Assembly: GCF_018860855.1 (NCBI RefSeq)
Contig: NZ_JAHKQE010000030.1
Location: 269,924-333,923 of the forward strand
From: Amphritea atlantica
Lineage (GTDB): Bacteria; Pseudomonadota; Gammaproteobacteria; Pseudomonadales; Balneatricaceae
Direction of reading: 5' to 3'
Length of the DNA: 64,000 nucleotides
The position numbers and the translations under genes are program-made. Under the pieces are notes generated by a model, which was not told where the DNA came from, searched no databases, and worked only from the letters and a program-made list of their open reading frames with translations. Positions 17,336 to 26,245 of this stretch are shown here, piece after piece. The first letter of the stretch is position 1, and every line of letters starts with the position of its first letter.

Positions 17336-17706
17336 TAGTCAAATAATTTACTTTATTAATCTTTATAATCATTTGATTATATTGATCTATTAAAGTTATG
17401 AGTTGAATTTATTGGCTGTAAATTAATGATTTTGCGTTGGGGTGCTTGTTATTCTCCTAAGGCTAGCTACCCCGAGCATTTTTAATAACGAAAAAAGGGC
17501 TTGTAACTATCGTCCTCTAGGGATCTGCCTCAACGTTTTATGCAGAACAGCACCTTTTTAAGGCCTGCTTTATGTGCGGCCTATCGTTGTTTTTTCAACA
17601 AAAACAAACATTAATAATACTATCCTTTGCCCAAGTTTCGATTGCCAAATAATGATATTCATTTAATACTATCAAAGCATGCCTTGACTAGAGCAAAGGA
17701 TTCTTT
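17336..17706. other. Non-coding gap before the REC-EAL gene
   Basis: About 370 bp, AT-rich, without an ORF worth calling. It holds the imperfect repeat AGGCCTG...GCGGCCT around 17560-17583 with T-rich sequence after it, which may be a weak terminator for the recombinase gene or part of the leader of the gene at 17707. Confidence 0.4.
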
Positions 17707-19923
17707 ATGTCAGAACTAGAATTATTCCATTTTTCTGAAGATTCAAGTGTCAGTGAAATGTCCGTTTCACCGTGGAAGGTGCTCAGTGTTGAGGATGATA
17801 CTACCTACCAAGCCTCTCTGATTTATAGCTTAAAAGATTTGATCGTTTATGGCCGTCCAGTTGAGATGCTAACCGCAAACTCAATCAGTGAAGCCGCGCA
17901 AGTTATTTCTCATAACAATGATATCTGCGTCATCCTCCTTGATGTGGTCATGGAGGACGATGATGCGGGCCTAAGACTGGCTGGAACTATTCGAGATGTA
18001 CTGGGTAATTCAACGGTACGTATTATTCTCGTGACTGGGCAGCCAGGGATGGCACCCCGTAATGAAGTGATGGCTCAGTACGATATCGATGAATACTGGA
18101 ATAAATCTGATCTAGTACGGGATACGCTGCATACCGTCGTCAGCAGTCATATCCGTACGTGGCGCTATCTTTCAGAACTCATTGAGGCTAAGCAAGGCTT
18201 ACAGATGCTGGTTGATGCAGCACGCAGCATCAGTAATAAGCAAAACTTAACCAGTTTCACAGAAACTGTCCTCAATGAAATCGGCCATATCATTGGGATC
18301 CAGCAAGGCGGCATTGTTTGCTTCTCTTATCAGGGTGACCAATTCTCTCCTGACGCCCGAATCCTCGCTGTCAGTGGTAGCTTTAATGTATCTGATCGAA
18401 AATATAAAAGCCTTGGCGAGCTTAAACTTGAAGAATATCACCCAGCATTTACTATCGCTTCTGCCGAGCGCCGCCATCTATTCGATGAGCATTTCACCGT
18501 ACTGCATTTCGATACACCAAAAGTCGACACGACGCATTATATGTTGTTGGTGCGTACCAGTAACAAACTCACCGACCGTCATATAAATCTGCTGCAAGTC
18601 TTCTGTGAAAATATCAACAGTGGCTTTACTGCAGTAGCGTTGGTGAACCGTTTAACAGATCTTGCTTATCGTGATCAGGTGTTGAAATCCTATAACCGTA
18701 ATTGGCTGTTACGTGAGTTATCCATTATGACTCAAGAGGATAAGCAGCAAAGTGAACTGGTAGTCGTCGTTATTAACGACTTTACAGGCATGATGGTGAC
18801 CTTTGGTGAGCGTTACTGTGAAGATATTTTAGCTGCCCTGCTCCGCAACATTTACACGCTCTACCCTCATAATGCGATTGCCCGGACCGGCGACTGCACC
18901 TTTGCTACGCTACTGGGTAAAGATAAAGCCTTGAGTGAAGCCCATTTACTCGACATGATTGACCAACGATTGACTCTAAATAATACCATCCATCGATTAA
19001 CCTTAACGGCCGCTCGCATCGACCTCAGTATGCTGACGGAGCTGAAGGCAGAGCAGATTCTACAACTCTCTGAATCGACCGTTAATATGGCGCACCTTAA
19101 GGGCCTGCGGGTGATTAACTATGAGCCAGATATATTAGGCTCAATTTTGGCCAGCCACCACCTGTTAATGGATCTTCATAATGCAATTGACCACCATGAG
19201 TTTTTCATTATGTTGCAGCCAAAGGTACATATGGACAGTGGTAAGGTGGCAGGTTTCGAAGCCTTGCTGCGCTGGCGTAAGTCGGATGGTCAGGTTATCC
19301 CTCCGGATCGTTTTATTCCTCTCGCTGAAACCGCAGGTCTGATTAGTCATCTTGATCTCGAAGCCGCCAAGCAAACCATCGCGGCAGCCACCCTATTACA
19401 GCAAGCGGGTTTTAACTTGCCAATATCCTTCAATGCGAGCTGTACCGATTTAAACCAGAAAGATTATGTCGATGCTTTACTCAAAATGATTGTCGAGAGT
19501 GGTCTTGATGGCCGCCTGCTTGATATCGAAGTGACTGAATCGAGCACCATGCTAAATTATGAGTTTATTAACCCGATTCTTAAGCAGTTTTCTGATCGAG
19601 GTATTGGCGTCAGTATTGATGATTTTGGCACTGGCTACTCGTCTCTTGCTCATGTGGCCAATCTTGCTGCAACCACTTTGAAAATTGATAAAAGCTTTAT
19701 TGACCACCTAGGTGAAAATAGTGCCGGCGACCACCTAGTTGAAATGGTGGTTCAACTAGGTGAGCAGTTTGGTTTTGCTATTGTAGCCGAAGGTGTTGAA
19801 ACGGAAATTCAACGGCAGCACTTGTTGAGTCGAGGGTGTCAGATCGCCCAAGGATATCTATTTGCCCATCCGATGCCGGTCAATGAGGCCCTTGAATGGC
19901 TAAGGTCACAGTCGAACCTATGA
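17707..19923 (+). CDS. Response regulator with DUF3369, degenerate GGDEF and EAL phosphodiesterase domains
   Basis: A 738-residue c-di-GMP signalling protein. A receiver domain occupies ~25-150 (D30-D31, phospho-acceptor D79). A DUF3369 GAF-like domain follows at ~165-320. A vestigial GGDEF domain has G395-D-C-T-F in place of GGDEF and cannot be a cyclase. The C-terminal EAL domain (~490-735) keeps E518-A-L, the ITES-type EVTESS, IDDFGTGYSSL, KIDKSFI and EGVET, so it should hydrolyse c-di-GMP to pGpG. The EAL motif NVSA is altered to FNASC. Its 3' end overlaps the histidine kinase gene, so the kinase very probably phosphorylates this receiver and sets phosphodiesterase activity. Confidence 0.93.
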   Translation: MSELELFHFSEDSSVSEMSVSPWKVLSVEDDTTYQASLIYSLKDLIVYGRPVEMLTANSISEAAQVISHNNDICVILLDVVMEDDDAGLRLAGTIRDVLGNSTVRIILVTGQPGMAPRNEVMAQYDIDEYWNKSDLVRDTLHTVVSSHIRTWRYLSELIEAKQGLQMLVDAARSISNKQNLTSFTETVLNEIGHIIGIQQGGIVCFSYQGDQFSPDARILAVSGSFNVSDRKYKSLGELKLEEYHPAFTIASAERRHLFDEHFTVLHFDTPKVDTTHYMLLVRTSNKLTDRHINLLQVFCENINSGFTAVALVNRLTDLAYRDQVLKSYNRNWLLRELSIMTQEDKQQSELVVVVINDFTGMMVTFGERYCEDILAALLRNIYTLYPHNAIARTGDCTFATLLGKDKALSEAHLLDMIDQRLTLNNTIHRLTLTAARIDLSMLTELKAEQILQLSESTVNMAHLKGLRVINYEPDILGSILASHHLLMDLHNAIDHHEFFIMLQPKVHMDSGKVAGFEALLRWRKSDGQVIPPDRFIPLAETAGLISHLDLEAAKQTIAAATLLQQAGFNLPISFNASCTDLNQKDYVDALLKMIVESGLDGRLLDIEVTESSTMLNYEFINPILKQFSDRGIGVSIDDFGTGYSSLAHVANLAATTLKIDKSFIDHLGENSAGDHLVEMVVQLGEQFGFAIVAEGVETEIQRQHLLSRGCQIAQGYLFAHPMPVNEALEWLRSQSNL

Positions 19924-21842
19924 GCAGATCGGCCTCAACCGTTGACACAGCCCAAGCGGGTGATGTTCAGATATGGCTGAAACGGTTTAATCGTAAACGT
20001 CTGACCTTTGCCGCCGCATTGATCATTTTTACACTACTCTGCGCCGTGATGCTATACAACAATATCAAAGAGGAACGCATCACGGCGCTTCGAGAACAGC
20101 ATGAAGAGCAGATCACCCTTGCTGTTATTGATATTAACCGTGAACTAGGTGATATACGTAATATTTTGCGGTTGCTCTCTACCGATAGGGATGTATTAGA
20201 TGGTTTATCCAGGCCCTCCGCCGACATCGACCGCATTGCGACAGTTTTCAATCAGTTTGGTCGAGCGGTTGATCATCTATTACAGGTCCGCTGGCTCGAT
20301 AACCAAGGTTATGAACGTGTCAGAGTCAATATCAATGATGGCAAAACTGAAGTCGTGCCAGCCAATGCGTTACAGGATAAGAGCGATCGATATTACTTCC
20401 AGAACGCCATGCAGGTGCTCCCGCCTGACATCTATATCTCTCCGATAGACTTAAATATAGAAAACGGCCAAATCGTCAAGCCTTTCCAGCCTGTGGTACG
20501 CATTGGTTTTCAAACTAGCGAAGCGGATGGATTGCAGTCCGGCGTATTACTGATTAATTACGATCTATCAAAGCTGATCGCGCAAATTAGAGCATTGAGT
20601 ACCGAACATGCTGAGATTATGTTGGTGGACGCTTGGGGGAACTGGTTAGAACACCCCAATGCCGATCTTGAATGGGGCGCACTGCTAGGCCAGCCCAACA
20701 ATAGTCTTAAACTAACAGATCCACTGCTCTGGTCACGTATTAGTGATGAGAAGAGCATCATCCTCCAACCCTACAACGGTGAGCTATATAGTTCCCGGCG
20801 AATCACCCTCTCCACTAACGATTCGCCTGAGGTGGCTGAAAACATTTATATGGTGGTCTGTACCCCAGGCGATACGGTGGATGATATCCAATCGGCGGCG
20901 CTTCAACCTTCCCTATTACTCGGATTGTTTATTCTTCTTGTTGGCGGTCGTATATTGTTGCGTGATTTCAGTATGCAAAATAGCCTGCATGATTTGACCC
21001 AAACACTGGAGTATGAAAAACATGAACTTAAGCTACTAAATGACGAGTTAGACAATTCATTATCACGCCAGCAGTTATTACAAAACGAGCTAGTCGAAAC
21101 CCGTAAATTATCGTCATTGGGAATGATGGTTGCTGGGGTTGCGCATGAGCTTAATACGCCGATCGGCGGTGCCGTTATTGCTAACTCAAGTTTACAAAGC
21201 GGGCATGACTCGTTGAAACAGTCGGTCAATGAAGGCCTGAGCCGCCAAGCGCTCGATAACTATCTAACCAACACCGATGAAGGGTTAAAGCTGGTCGATA
21301 CCAACTTGAAACGGGCTGCCGGTCTAGTTAAGAGCTTTAAGCGATTGGCGCTGGATCGTGCGAATGAAGAGATTCTGACGTTCAACCTTACTCAAGTTGT
21401 TAACGATCTATTCTGCACTCTCACCCCTAAAATTAAAGAATCCAATACCCGAATAATTAACCATGTTGAAACTGAAATCACTCTGCGTGGCTATCCTGGT
21501 ATCGTTTCTCAGATTTTACAAAACCTCATTATTAACGCGCTAACCTACGGCACTGCAGACATGCAAAGTGGTGAAATACTCTTAGATGCCAAACTTACGA
21601 ATGGTTGGGTCGTTATCACCGTGACGGATAATGGTAATGGGGTCGCCCCAGAGTTAAGGGATAGTTTGTTTGATCCCTTCGTCACCAGCGGTCGTGGTTT
21701 GGGTCATACCGGATTAGGGTTACACCTAGTGCATCAATGGGTGACGGATTTAATGCATGGCCGGATTAATGTTGAATACCCTGACGTTGGCGGCACCCGC
21801 TTCGTTATCGAACTGCCGCAACAAATAGAAGCGACGACGTAG
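19896..21842 (+). CDS. Membrane sensor histidine kinase, partner of the REC-EAL protein
   Basis: A 648-residue kinase. An N-terminal membrane helix (LTFAAALIIFTLLCAVML) is followed by a periplasmic dCache-like sensor of about 290 residues, a second helix (LQPSLLLGLFILLVGGRILL), a coiled coil, then the H-box with H417 (GVAHELNTP). The ATP-binding domain has an intact N-box (LQNLIINALTYG), G1 (VTDNGNGV), F-box and G2 (GHTGLGLHLV). The start at 19896 has a GAGG site seven nt upstream and overlaps the previous gene by 28 nt. An ATG at 19920, which makes a 4-bp ATGA overlap with the previous stop, is an equally sensible start. Either way the two genes are translationally coupled. Confidence 0.9.
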   Translation: MAKVTVEPMSRSASTVDTAQAGDVQIWLKRFNRKRLTFAAALIIFTLLCAVMLYNNIKEERITALREQHEEQITLAVIDINRELGDIRNILRLLSTDRDVLDGLSRPSADIDRIATVFNQFGRAVDHLLQVRWLDNQGYERVRVNINDGKTEVVPANALQDKSDRYYFQNAMQVLPPDIYISPIDLNIENGQIVKPFQPVVRIGFQTSEADGLQSGVLLINYDLSKLIAQIRALSTEHAEIMLVDAWGNWLEHPNADLEWGALLGQPNNSLKLTDPLLWSRISDEKSIILQPYNGELYSSRRITLSTNDSPEVAENIYMVVCTPGDTVDDIQSAALQPSLLLGLFILLVGGRILLRDFSMQNSLHDLTQTLEYEKHELKLLNDELDNSLSRQQLLQNELVETRKLSSLGMMVAGVAHELNTPIGGAVIANSSLQSGHDSLKQSVNEGLSRQALDNYLTNTDEGLKLVDTNLKRAAGLVKSFKRLALDRANEEILTFNLTQVVNDLFCTLTPKIKESNTRIINHVETEITLRGYPGIVSQILQNLIINALTYGTADMQSGEILLDAKLTNGWVVITVTDNGNGVAPELRDSLFDPFVTSGRGLGHTGLGLHLVHQWVTDLMHGRINVEYPDVGGTRFVIELPQQIEATT

Positions 21843-21867
21843 TCTTCGTCATAATCCGTGCTGGATT

Positions 21868-21940
21868 ATTAGTAGGAGTCCCTTCTAGGGGCGATACAGC
21901 CCTAATCAGGCTCTTCGCGGCTGAAGATGCTCCTACTAAC
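21868..21940. repeat. REP-like palindromic element
   Basis: Ends are TTAGTAGGAG and CTCCTACTAA, a 10-bp perfect inverted pair, with shorter internal hairpins (GGCTCTTCGCGGCTGAAG region). On the minus strand it reads GTAGGAGCATCTTCAGCCGCGAAG, which recalls the GTAGGAG-type REP elements common in Pseudomonas and relatives. It lies between two convergent genes, the usual position. Confidence 0.65.
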
Positions 21941-22023
21941 AATATCAATGAGAGGCTCCCTACATAACGTCCTAGCTACTGATTTGAGTTGGTTATTGAA
22001 GAGTCATATTCAACTCAGCCTAC

Positions 22024-24357
22024 TCAGGAAAACTCTATTCGGTTGCGGCCTTTCTGTTTAGCACGGTACATCGCACCATCTGCCTCTGAAATGATGTGAT
22101 TGATAGTTTGGCTACTATTGTGACCTGATTCGAAATTGACTGTTGTTACGCCAAAGGATGCAGTCACTGAAATCGTTATTTTGCTGTCCAGCGCGATAGA
22201 TAGTGATTCTATCGCTAGGCGTAATCGTTCGGCTGTCTGTCCTGCTGCCTCTGCATTGGCTTGCATGAGTAATACGACAAACTCTTCTCCGCCTAAACGG
22301 GAAAGAATGTCAGTTTCGCGAAGGGTATTTTGACTGATATCGGCAATTTTCTGCAGCACGAGATCACCGATAGCGTGTCCATAGGTATCGTTGACCTGTT
22401 TGAAATGATCCAAATCGAACATGATCAATGACAGTTGATTATTATAACGGCTGGCAATAGTCAGTTCGCGGTTCGCCAACTCGAAGAAATAACGCCGGTT
22501 GATTAGTTGGGTCAAGAAATCAAAGCGGGCCTGTTTTTCAAGTTTTTTCTCCATCTCATGGTGTAGCGTTACATCCCGCCCAATAGCGAGTGCCCCAGTT
22601 CCGGTATCATGCTCCTCAGCCACAATACTAAACATTAAATAACGTTGACCAGAGCCGGTGGGAATCTTAATTTCCACTTGTTGAGGAGTGCCGTTACTAA
22701 TGACATCGCGGATGACTGAGTGGTAGTTTTCAAGAAAGCTGTTATCCGCGTTTGGTATATAGGCAAAGGTGAAAAGTGCGTCGAAGTTGGGGTTGGTATA
22801 GATCAACTTGTCATCATGATCATAACGGGCAATAGCATCCGGGGCGTTTTCCGCCAAACTGCGATAAGCGAGCTCTCGTCGGCTTAACTCCTCATGATTA
22901 TGAATATTTTCAATGGCCAGCGCGGCTAGATTAGCGGCAAAGGATATGCGCTCAATATCATCGCCATTCGGTGTGCTAGGGGTTCTATGGTAGATCGCAA
23001 AGCTGCCGAGCACTTTACCGTTAGAGGAAATAATCGGCTCAGACCAACAGGAGCCAAGACCTGCACTCGCGGCCAGCTCGCGATAGGGTGTCCAATACCA
23101 GTGAGTACTGATATCTTCGACAATAATGCGCCTGCCGAAAAAAGCAGCGGTACCGCAGGAGCCGACGCCCTCGCCTATTTCAATACCATGAATTGCATCA
23201 CTATAGAAACTCGGCAGGTTTGGGGCGGCGCAGCTTAACAGGTGTTTTCCTTCAGTATCTAATAGCAGAACACTGCAAAGAGTATCCGGAGCGTCAGATT
23301 CGATATCGGTGATCAACTGATACATTATGTCATTAAGTTCTTCACCTTTAGTCACCCGTCGTAACATTTTATTTTGGGTGATGCTTCGCTGTTCACTACG
23401 CCATTTTTCGGTGATATCGGTGCAGTTATAAAGGTGTTTATTGTTGACCAGCGATACCTGTGATGAGATACGTTTAGTACTGCCATCCTTACAATGAACA
23501 GTACTTTCTGCAGTATAGAGGCTACTGCAGCCACAGCTATTATCTGCTTGTTCTTGAAACCATTGTTTCCAACTTGACTCATACTTTCGGCGATATTCAG
23601 AGTCAGGATACGCTTTTTCATGCCAAACTTTCGTGTTAGGCAGGTCCTCTAAGGTATATCCAAGCATACGCACGAAAGTGTGATTCACATATTCGATCGA
23701 GCCCTGTGCATCGCACCAACTGATACCGATTGGGGAGTTGTCCAGCAGATCCGTTATTTCAATGCGCTGCTCTTTACACTGTTTGAGCGCCTGTTGAAGG
23801 TTTTGCTCTCTCATACTACTGAGGGTGCTGTTCGCTAGCGCGGTGGTCACTTGGGCCATATGCTTAAGCTGTTTTTTAACTCGCTCTTTCGATATTACCG
23901 GAATTTTCTGAATCGCGGCGATATAGGTGTCTTTATCGAAGCCATAAGCTTTAGCTTGTTGTTCAAAACGCTTTAGATCTGGCGCTTCATTTAACAGCTG
24001 GCCCATATAAAGAATTGCAATCGGTTGATCTTTGATAATGATGGGAATGGCATAGTCATACAGACCATTTTTATAGAGGGAATAGCTCAGTTGTTGCTTA
24101 GCTTGTTCAAGTAGGCTGTGATAACGTGCGTTACAGCATCGACTGCTAGCTTCATTCGTGCGGTGAAAATAGCGACAGGCATCAGTCCAGCCCGCCTTTG
24201 CCAATGTCTCCCCTGTCGGCGCCATTAAGCTATTGGGTATGCCCGTCGCTTGATAGTAGCCTTCCAGAATTTCGGCAAAGCTGGGGATATCGATTAACTC
24301 TTCGATGCGGTAAGTATTGATGGAGCCGGTAGCCGAAATTCTGTTCATTGATGACAT
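22024..24357 (-). CDS. Diguanylate cyclase with PocR, PAS and GAF sensor domains
   Basis: A 777-residue soluble c-di-GMP synthase. The N-terminal ~20-175 region is a PocR-type ligand-binding domain, including the cysteine segment SRCCNARYH. It is followed by a PAS domain (~205-310), a GAF domain (~335-485), a second PAS (~495-610) and a GGDEF domain (~625-777). The active site GGEEF is at 689-693, and RETD nine residues before it forms the product-inhibition I-site. FDLDHFKQVNDTYGHAIGD gives the metal-binding half. There is no membrane segment. PocR domains are thought to bind small hydrocarbons or propanediol-type ligands, so a metabolite-responsive cyclase is likely. It is a single-gene unit, convergent with the kinase across the REP-like element. 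Confidence 0.93.
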   Translation of the reverse strand: MSSMNRISATGSINTYRIEELIDIPSFAEILEGYYQATGIPNSLMAPTGETLAKAGWTDACRYFHRTNEASSRCCNARYHSLLEQAKQQLSYSLYKNGLYDYAIPIIIKDQPIAILYMGQLLNEAPDLKRFEQQAKAYGFDKDTYIAAIQKIPVISKERVKKQLKHMAQVTTALANSTLSSMREQNLQQALKQCKEQRIEITDLLDNSPIGISWCDAQGSIEYVNHTFVRMLGYTLEDLPNTKVWHEKAYPDSEYRRKYESSWKQWFQEQADNSCGCSSLYTAESTVHCKDGSTKRISSQVSLVNNKHLYNCTDITEKWRSEQRSITQNKMLRRVTKGEELNDIMYQLITDIESDAPDTLCSVLLLDTEGKHLLSCAAPNLPSFYSDAIHGIEIGEGVGSCGTAAFFGRRIIVEDISTHWYWTPYRELAASAGLGSCWSEPIISSNGKVLGSFAIYHRTPSTPNGDDIERISFAANLAALAIENIHNHEELSRRELAYRSLAENAPDAIARYDHDDKLIYTNPNFDALFTFAYIPNADNSFLENYHSVIRDVISNGTPQQVEIKIPTGSGQRYLMFSIVAEEHDTGTGALAIGRDVTLHHEMEKKLEKQARFDFLTQLINRRYFFELANRELTIASRYNNQLSLIMFDLDHFKQVNDTYGHAIGDLVLQKIADISQNTLRETDILSRLGGEEFVVLLMQANAEAAGQTAERLRLAIESLSIALDSKITISVTASFGVTTVNFESGHNSSQTINHIISEADGAMYRAKQKGRNRIEFS

Positions 24358-24680
24358 CTCATTGAAACCATCCTGGCAGACATTTTGTAGCGGATGAGTC
24401 AGCAGCGATTAGTGTTTCATGCATCTGACTTACTCCAAGCTTATGCACCTAGATAAAGGAGGTCAATCACGAAAATATGTTCATTTTTGTGTTTTTACCT
24501 AATGTGCCCATCAGCTTTTACAGAACGTTATAAATAGAGCCGAAAAAATCAAGTTAACTCTCTATTATTAAATGAATAAAATATTTGATCTGATGGATTT
24601 ATTGCCTTTCTAGCTATTATTTTTCAGCGTTTCCGGCGACTAGATATATATCCTATTTTGTGGATACAGAGATATTTCTG
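24358..24680. other. Non-coding gap upstream of the diguanylate cyclase
   Basis: AT-rich intergenic sequence with no plausible gene. It must contain the promoter of the cyclase gene reading leftwards. The regulatory palindrome and sRNA follow immediately to the right. Confidence 0.4.
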
Positions 24681-24702
24681 CTGCAAATGTTAGTATTTGC
24701 AG
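24681..24702. promoter_or_regulatory. Palindrome upstream of the putative sRNA
   Basis: CTGCAAAT, six-base spacer GTTAGT, ATTTGCAG: an 8-bp perfect dyad centred about 92 bp upstream of the predicted sRNA start. Placement and N6 spacing resemble the GacA/UvrY upstream element (TGTAAG-N6-CTTACA), although the half-site letters differ. It could instead be an operator for another regulator. Confidence 0.45.
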
Positions 24703-24747
24703 TCAATGCTGATGAATATAAAAAAACAAAAATAGGAATTTATCCTA

Positions 24748-24776
24748 GAGACAATATTACCTTTTGTTTCTATTAT
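24748..24776 (+). promoter_or_regulatory. Putative promoter of the GGA-rich sRNA
   Basis: A weak -35 (GAGACA, 24748-24753), 17-bp spacer and a good -10 (TATTAT, 24771-24776) put the start near 24783. A poor -35 box is typical of activator-dependent promoters. Confidence 0.45.
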
Positions 24777-24782
24777 TGCGCA

Positions 24783-24920
24783 CATGTTCAGGGCAGTCAG
24801 GGATTTGATTGCAGAGCTCAGCAGAGTAGCCAGGGGGATTGCAGGACGCATCGGTTACAAGGAAATGGATTGCTGAAAGAGGAAGCTAGGTATGGACACT
24901 ATCACTTCCTTGTTTTTTTT
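24783..24920 (+). ncRNA. Putative CsrB/RsmY-type regulatory RNA that sequesters CsrA
   Basis: About 138 nt without a credible protein, carrying seven GGA triplets between 24801 and 24896, including CAGGACGC and AAGGAAA, the kind of site bound by CsrA/RsmA. About two would be expected by chance. The 3' end is a proper intrinsic terminator: GAGGAAG (24879-24885) pairs with CTTCCTT (24905-24911), an inner GGTA/TATC stem presents TGGACAC as the loop, and nine T's follow (24913-24921). A GGA in a hairpin loop is the hallmark of CsrB/RsmZ-family RNAs. A promoter and an upstream palindrome are in place, and a GacA/UvrY-like regulator is encoded at 13742. Known biology: such RNAs titrate CsrA; the assignment of this one is inference. 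Confidence 0.65.
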
Positions 24921-24921
24921 T

Positions 24922-25141
24922 GCCTATAAATCGCGTTAAAACTGCCGCTAGCAGTATCACTCATTCTAACGCTTTCCTACCTCACCCTCGCCTTTTCCGT
25001 TTATCTATTCAAGCTATCCACCCAAGCCGTACTCGCTTTATCATTTTGGCTCGATCTTATTTTATGCAATGCGCTTCTCTCCTTTTTTATATCGGCGACA
25101 TGCTGAGCATCATCAATGCCACTCAGCCCTAGCGATGCTAG
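24922..25141. other. Non-coding gap after the sRNA
   Basis: Pyrimidine-rich sequence between the sRNA terminator and the ycjF-like gene. The ORF at 24920-25132 has odd composition and no ribosome site. Nothing else is recognisable. Confidence 0.4.
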
Positions 25142-26245
25142 CTATTTAGTTGACTTAAAAAGATTTTTGATATGGCTAAGCATAGGCATAATGACCGATT
25201 TCAACTTTGGTTTATTGCTGCCGTTAAATTCGATGGGGCGGCTAACCATCATGGCTGCGATACCGATACGCGCCGTGTAGATGCCCGCCCCTACGCCCTG
25301 GCCTATTCGGGTGCTAGTCATCGTAGTTAAAGAGGCTGCGCCGAATTCACTCATCAGTTGATCCACCATAATATCGGTTGCACCAACAAAGATTAACTGG
25401 TGAATAACCTGCTTTAACAACTTATATCGGTTCGATAGTGAAGGACGAATGCCATAAACCTGCGCGACTTCATCGATCATTTTTAGACTGCGCCACAAGG
25501 ACAGCAGCATATCGAGGGAAGCCCAGGGGCTCACGGCGACCGCCGCACCGGTTTGCAAACTAAATGACGAAACGCGGCGCAGCGCTTCTTGATCTAACGG
25601 TTGCACAAATACTCGTTCGATATGCTCGATAATTTCCCGATCATTGCTATAGTCCGGTAGTTGATCGATACAACGTTGATAAAAAATAGCTTGCGGCTTA
25701 TCGGCGTAGAATGTTTGTAGCTTCTGGATAAAGTGTCGTGCATCACCAAAATCATTGGCACTTGATAACCGTTGGGCATCTCGTTGTATGTCATCTAGGG
25801 CTTGCAGATTTTCACGGTCCCCAAAGTAGCGCCATGCCAACAGGCCTCCCATCCCCGCCACTAGGGTAATTAACAGTACAAAGGCACAGGCAACACTCCA
25901 GTGAATAGCCAATGCACTTTGAAAGACATCATAAATATCCCAGCCGATGATCACGATGACTAACACTGATAAGAGTTTGACGAAGTTCTTCAGCCCTTTT
26001 AGCGGTAATGTTTCAAGTTGAATACTGGAATATTCAGACACTCGCGGTAAACGCTCGCCGGTAGTGATGGTCTCAGGGGCGGCGGATAACCGCTCTTCAT
26101 TTTCAGGAATAAAGGTTTTTGCCTGTCGTGGCTCGTTAGCAGAGGCTTCTGCTTGCCCTTCTGCATCGTCGTTGTCTACGCTAAATTGATGACCGGTTCT
26201 ACGCTCGGCGGTCTCATTATGCTGGGGATTCTTGTTCATACACAT
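25142..26245 (-). CDS. ycjF: YcjF-like inner membrane protein (DUF697/TIGR01620)
   Basis: A 367-residue protein. It has a long acidic, disordered N-terminus (to ~75), two membrane helices (about 88-110 and 120-145; LLSVLVIVIIGWDIYDVF and CAFVLLITLVAGMGGLLAW), a helical linker, and the C-terminal DUF697 region with TGAAVAVSPWASLDMLLSLWR and a glycine-rich TRIGQGVGAGIYTARIGIAAM hairpin. It overlaps the upstream ycjX-like gene by 10 nt, the conserved ycjX-ycjF pair of gammaproteobacteria, where it belongs to the phage-shock/sigma-54-linked set in enterics. Here no pspA-F is nearby. Its molecular role is unknown. Confidence 0.9.
   Translation of the reverse strand: MCMNKNPQHNETAERRTGHQFSVDNDDAEGQAEASANEPRQAKTFIPENEERLSAAPETITTGERLPRVSEYSSIQLETLPLKGLKNFVKLLSVLVIVIIGWDIYDVFQSALAIHWSVACAFVLLITLVAGMGGLLAWRYFGDRENLQALDDIQRDAQRLSSANDFGDARHFIQKLQTFYADKPQAIFYQRCIDQLPDYSNDREIIEHIERVFVQPLDQEALRRVSSFSLQTGAAVAVSPWASLDMLLSLWRSLKMIDEVAQVYGIRPSLSNRYKLLKQVIHQLIFVGATDIMVDQLMSEFGAASLTTMTSTRIGQGVGAGIYTARIGIAAMMVSRPIEFNGSNKPKLKSVIMPMLSHIKNLFKSTK

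Noticed and set aside
17560..17600. c-di-GMP riboswitch before the REC-EAL gene
   Set aside because: The conserved GEMM core sequence was not found; only an imperfect GGCC-based hairpin is visible.
24660..25132. ORFs at 24660-24929 and 24920-25132
   Set aside because: They have no ribosome sites, unlikely amino-acid composition, and the first overlaps the GGA-rich RNA and its terminator.
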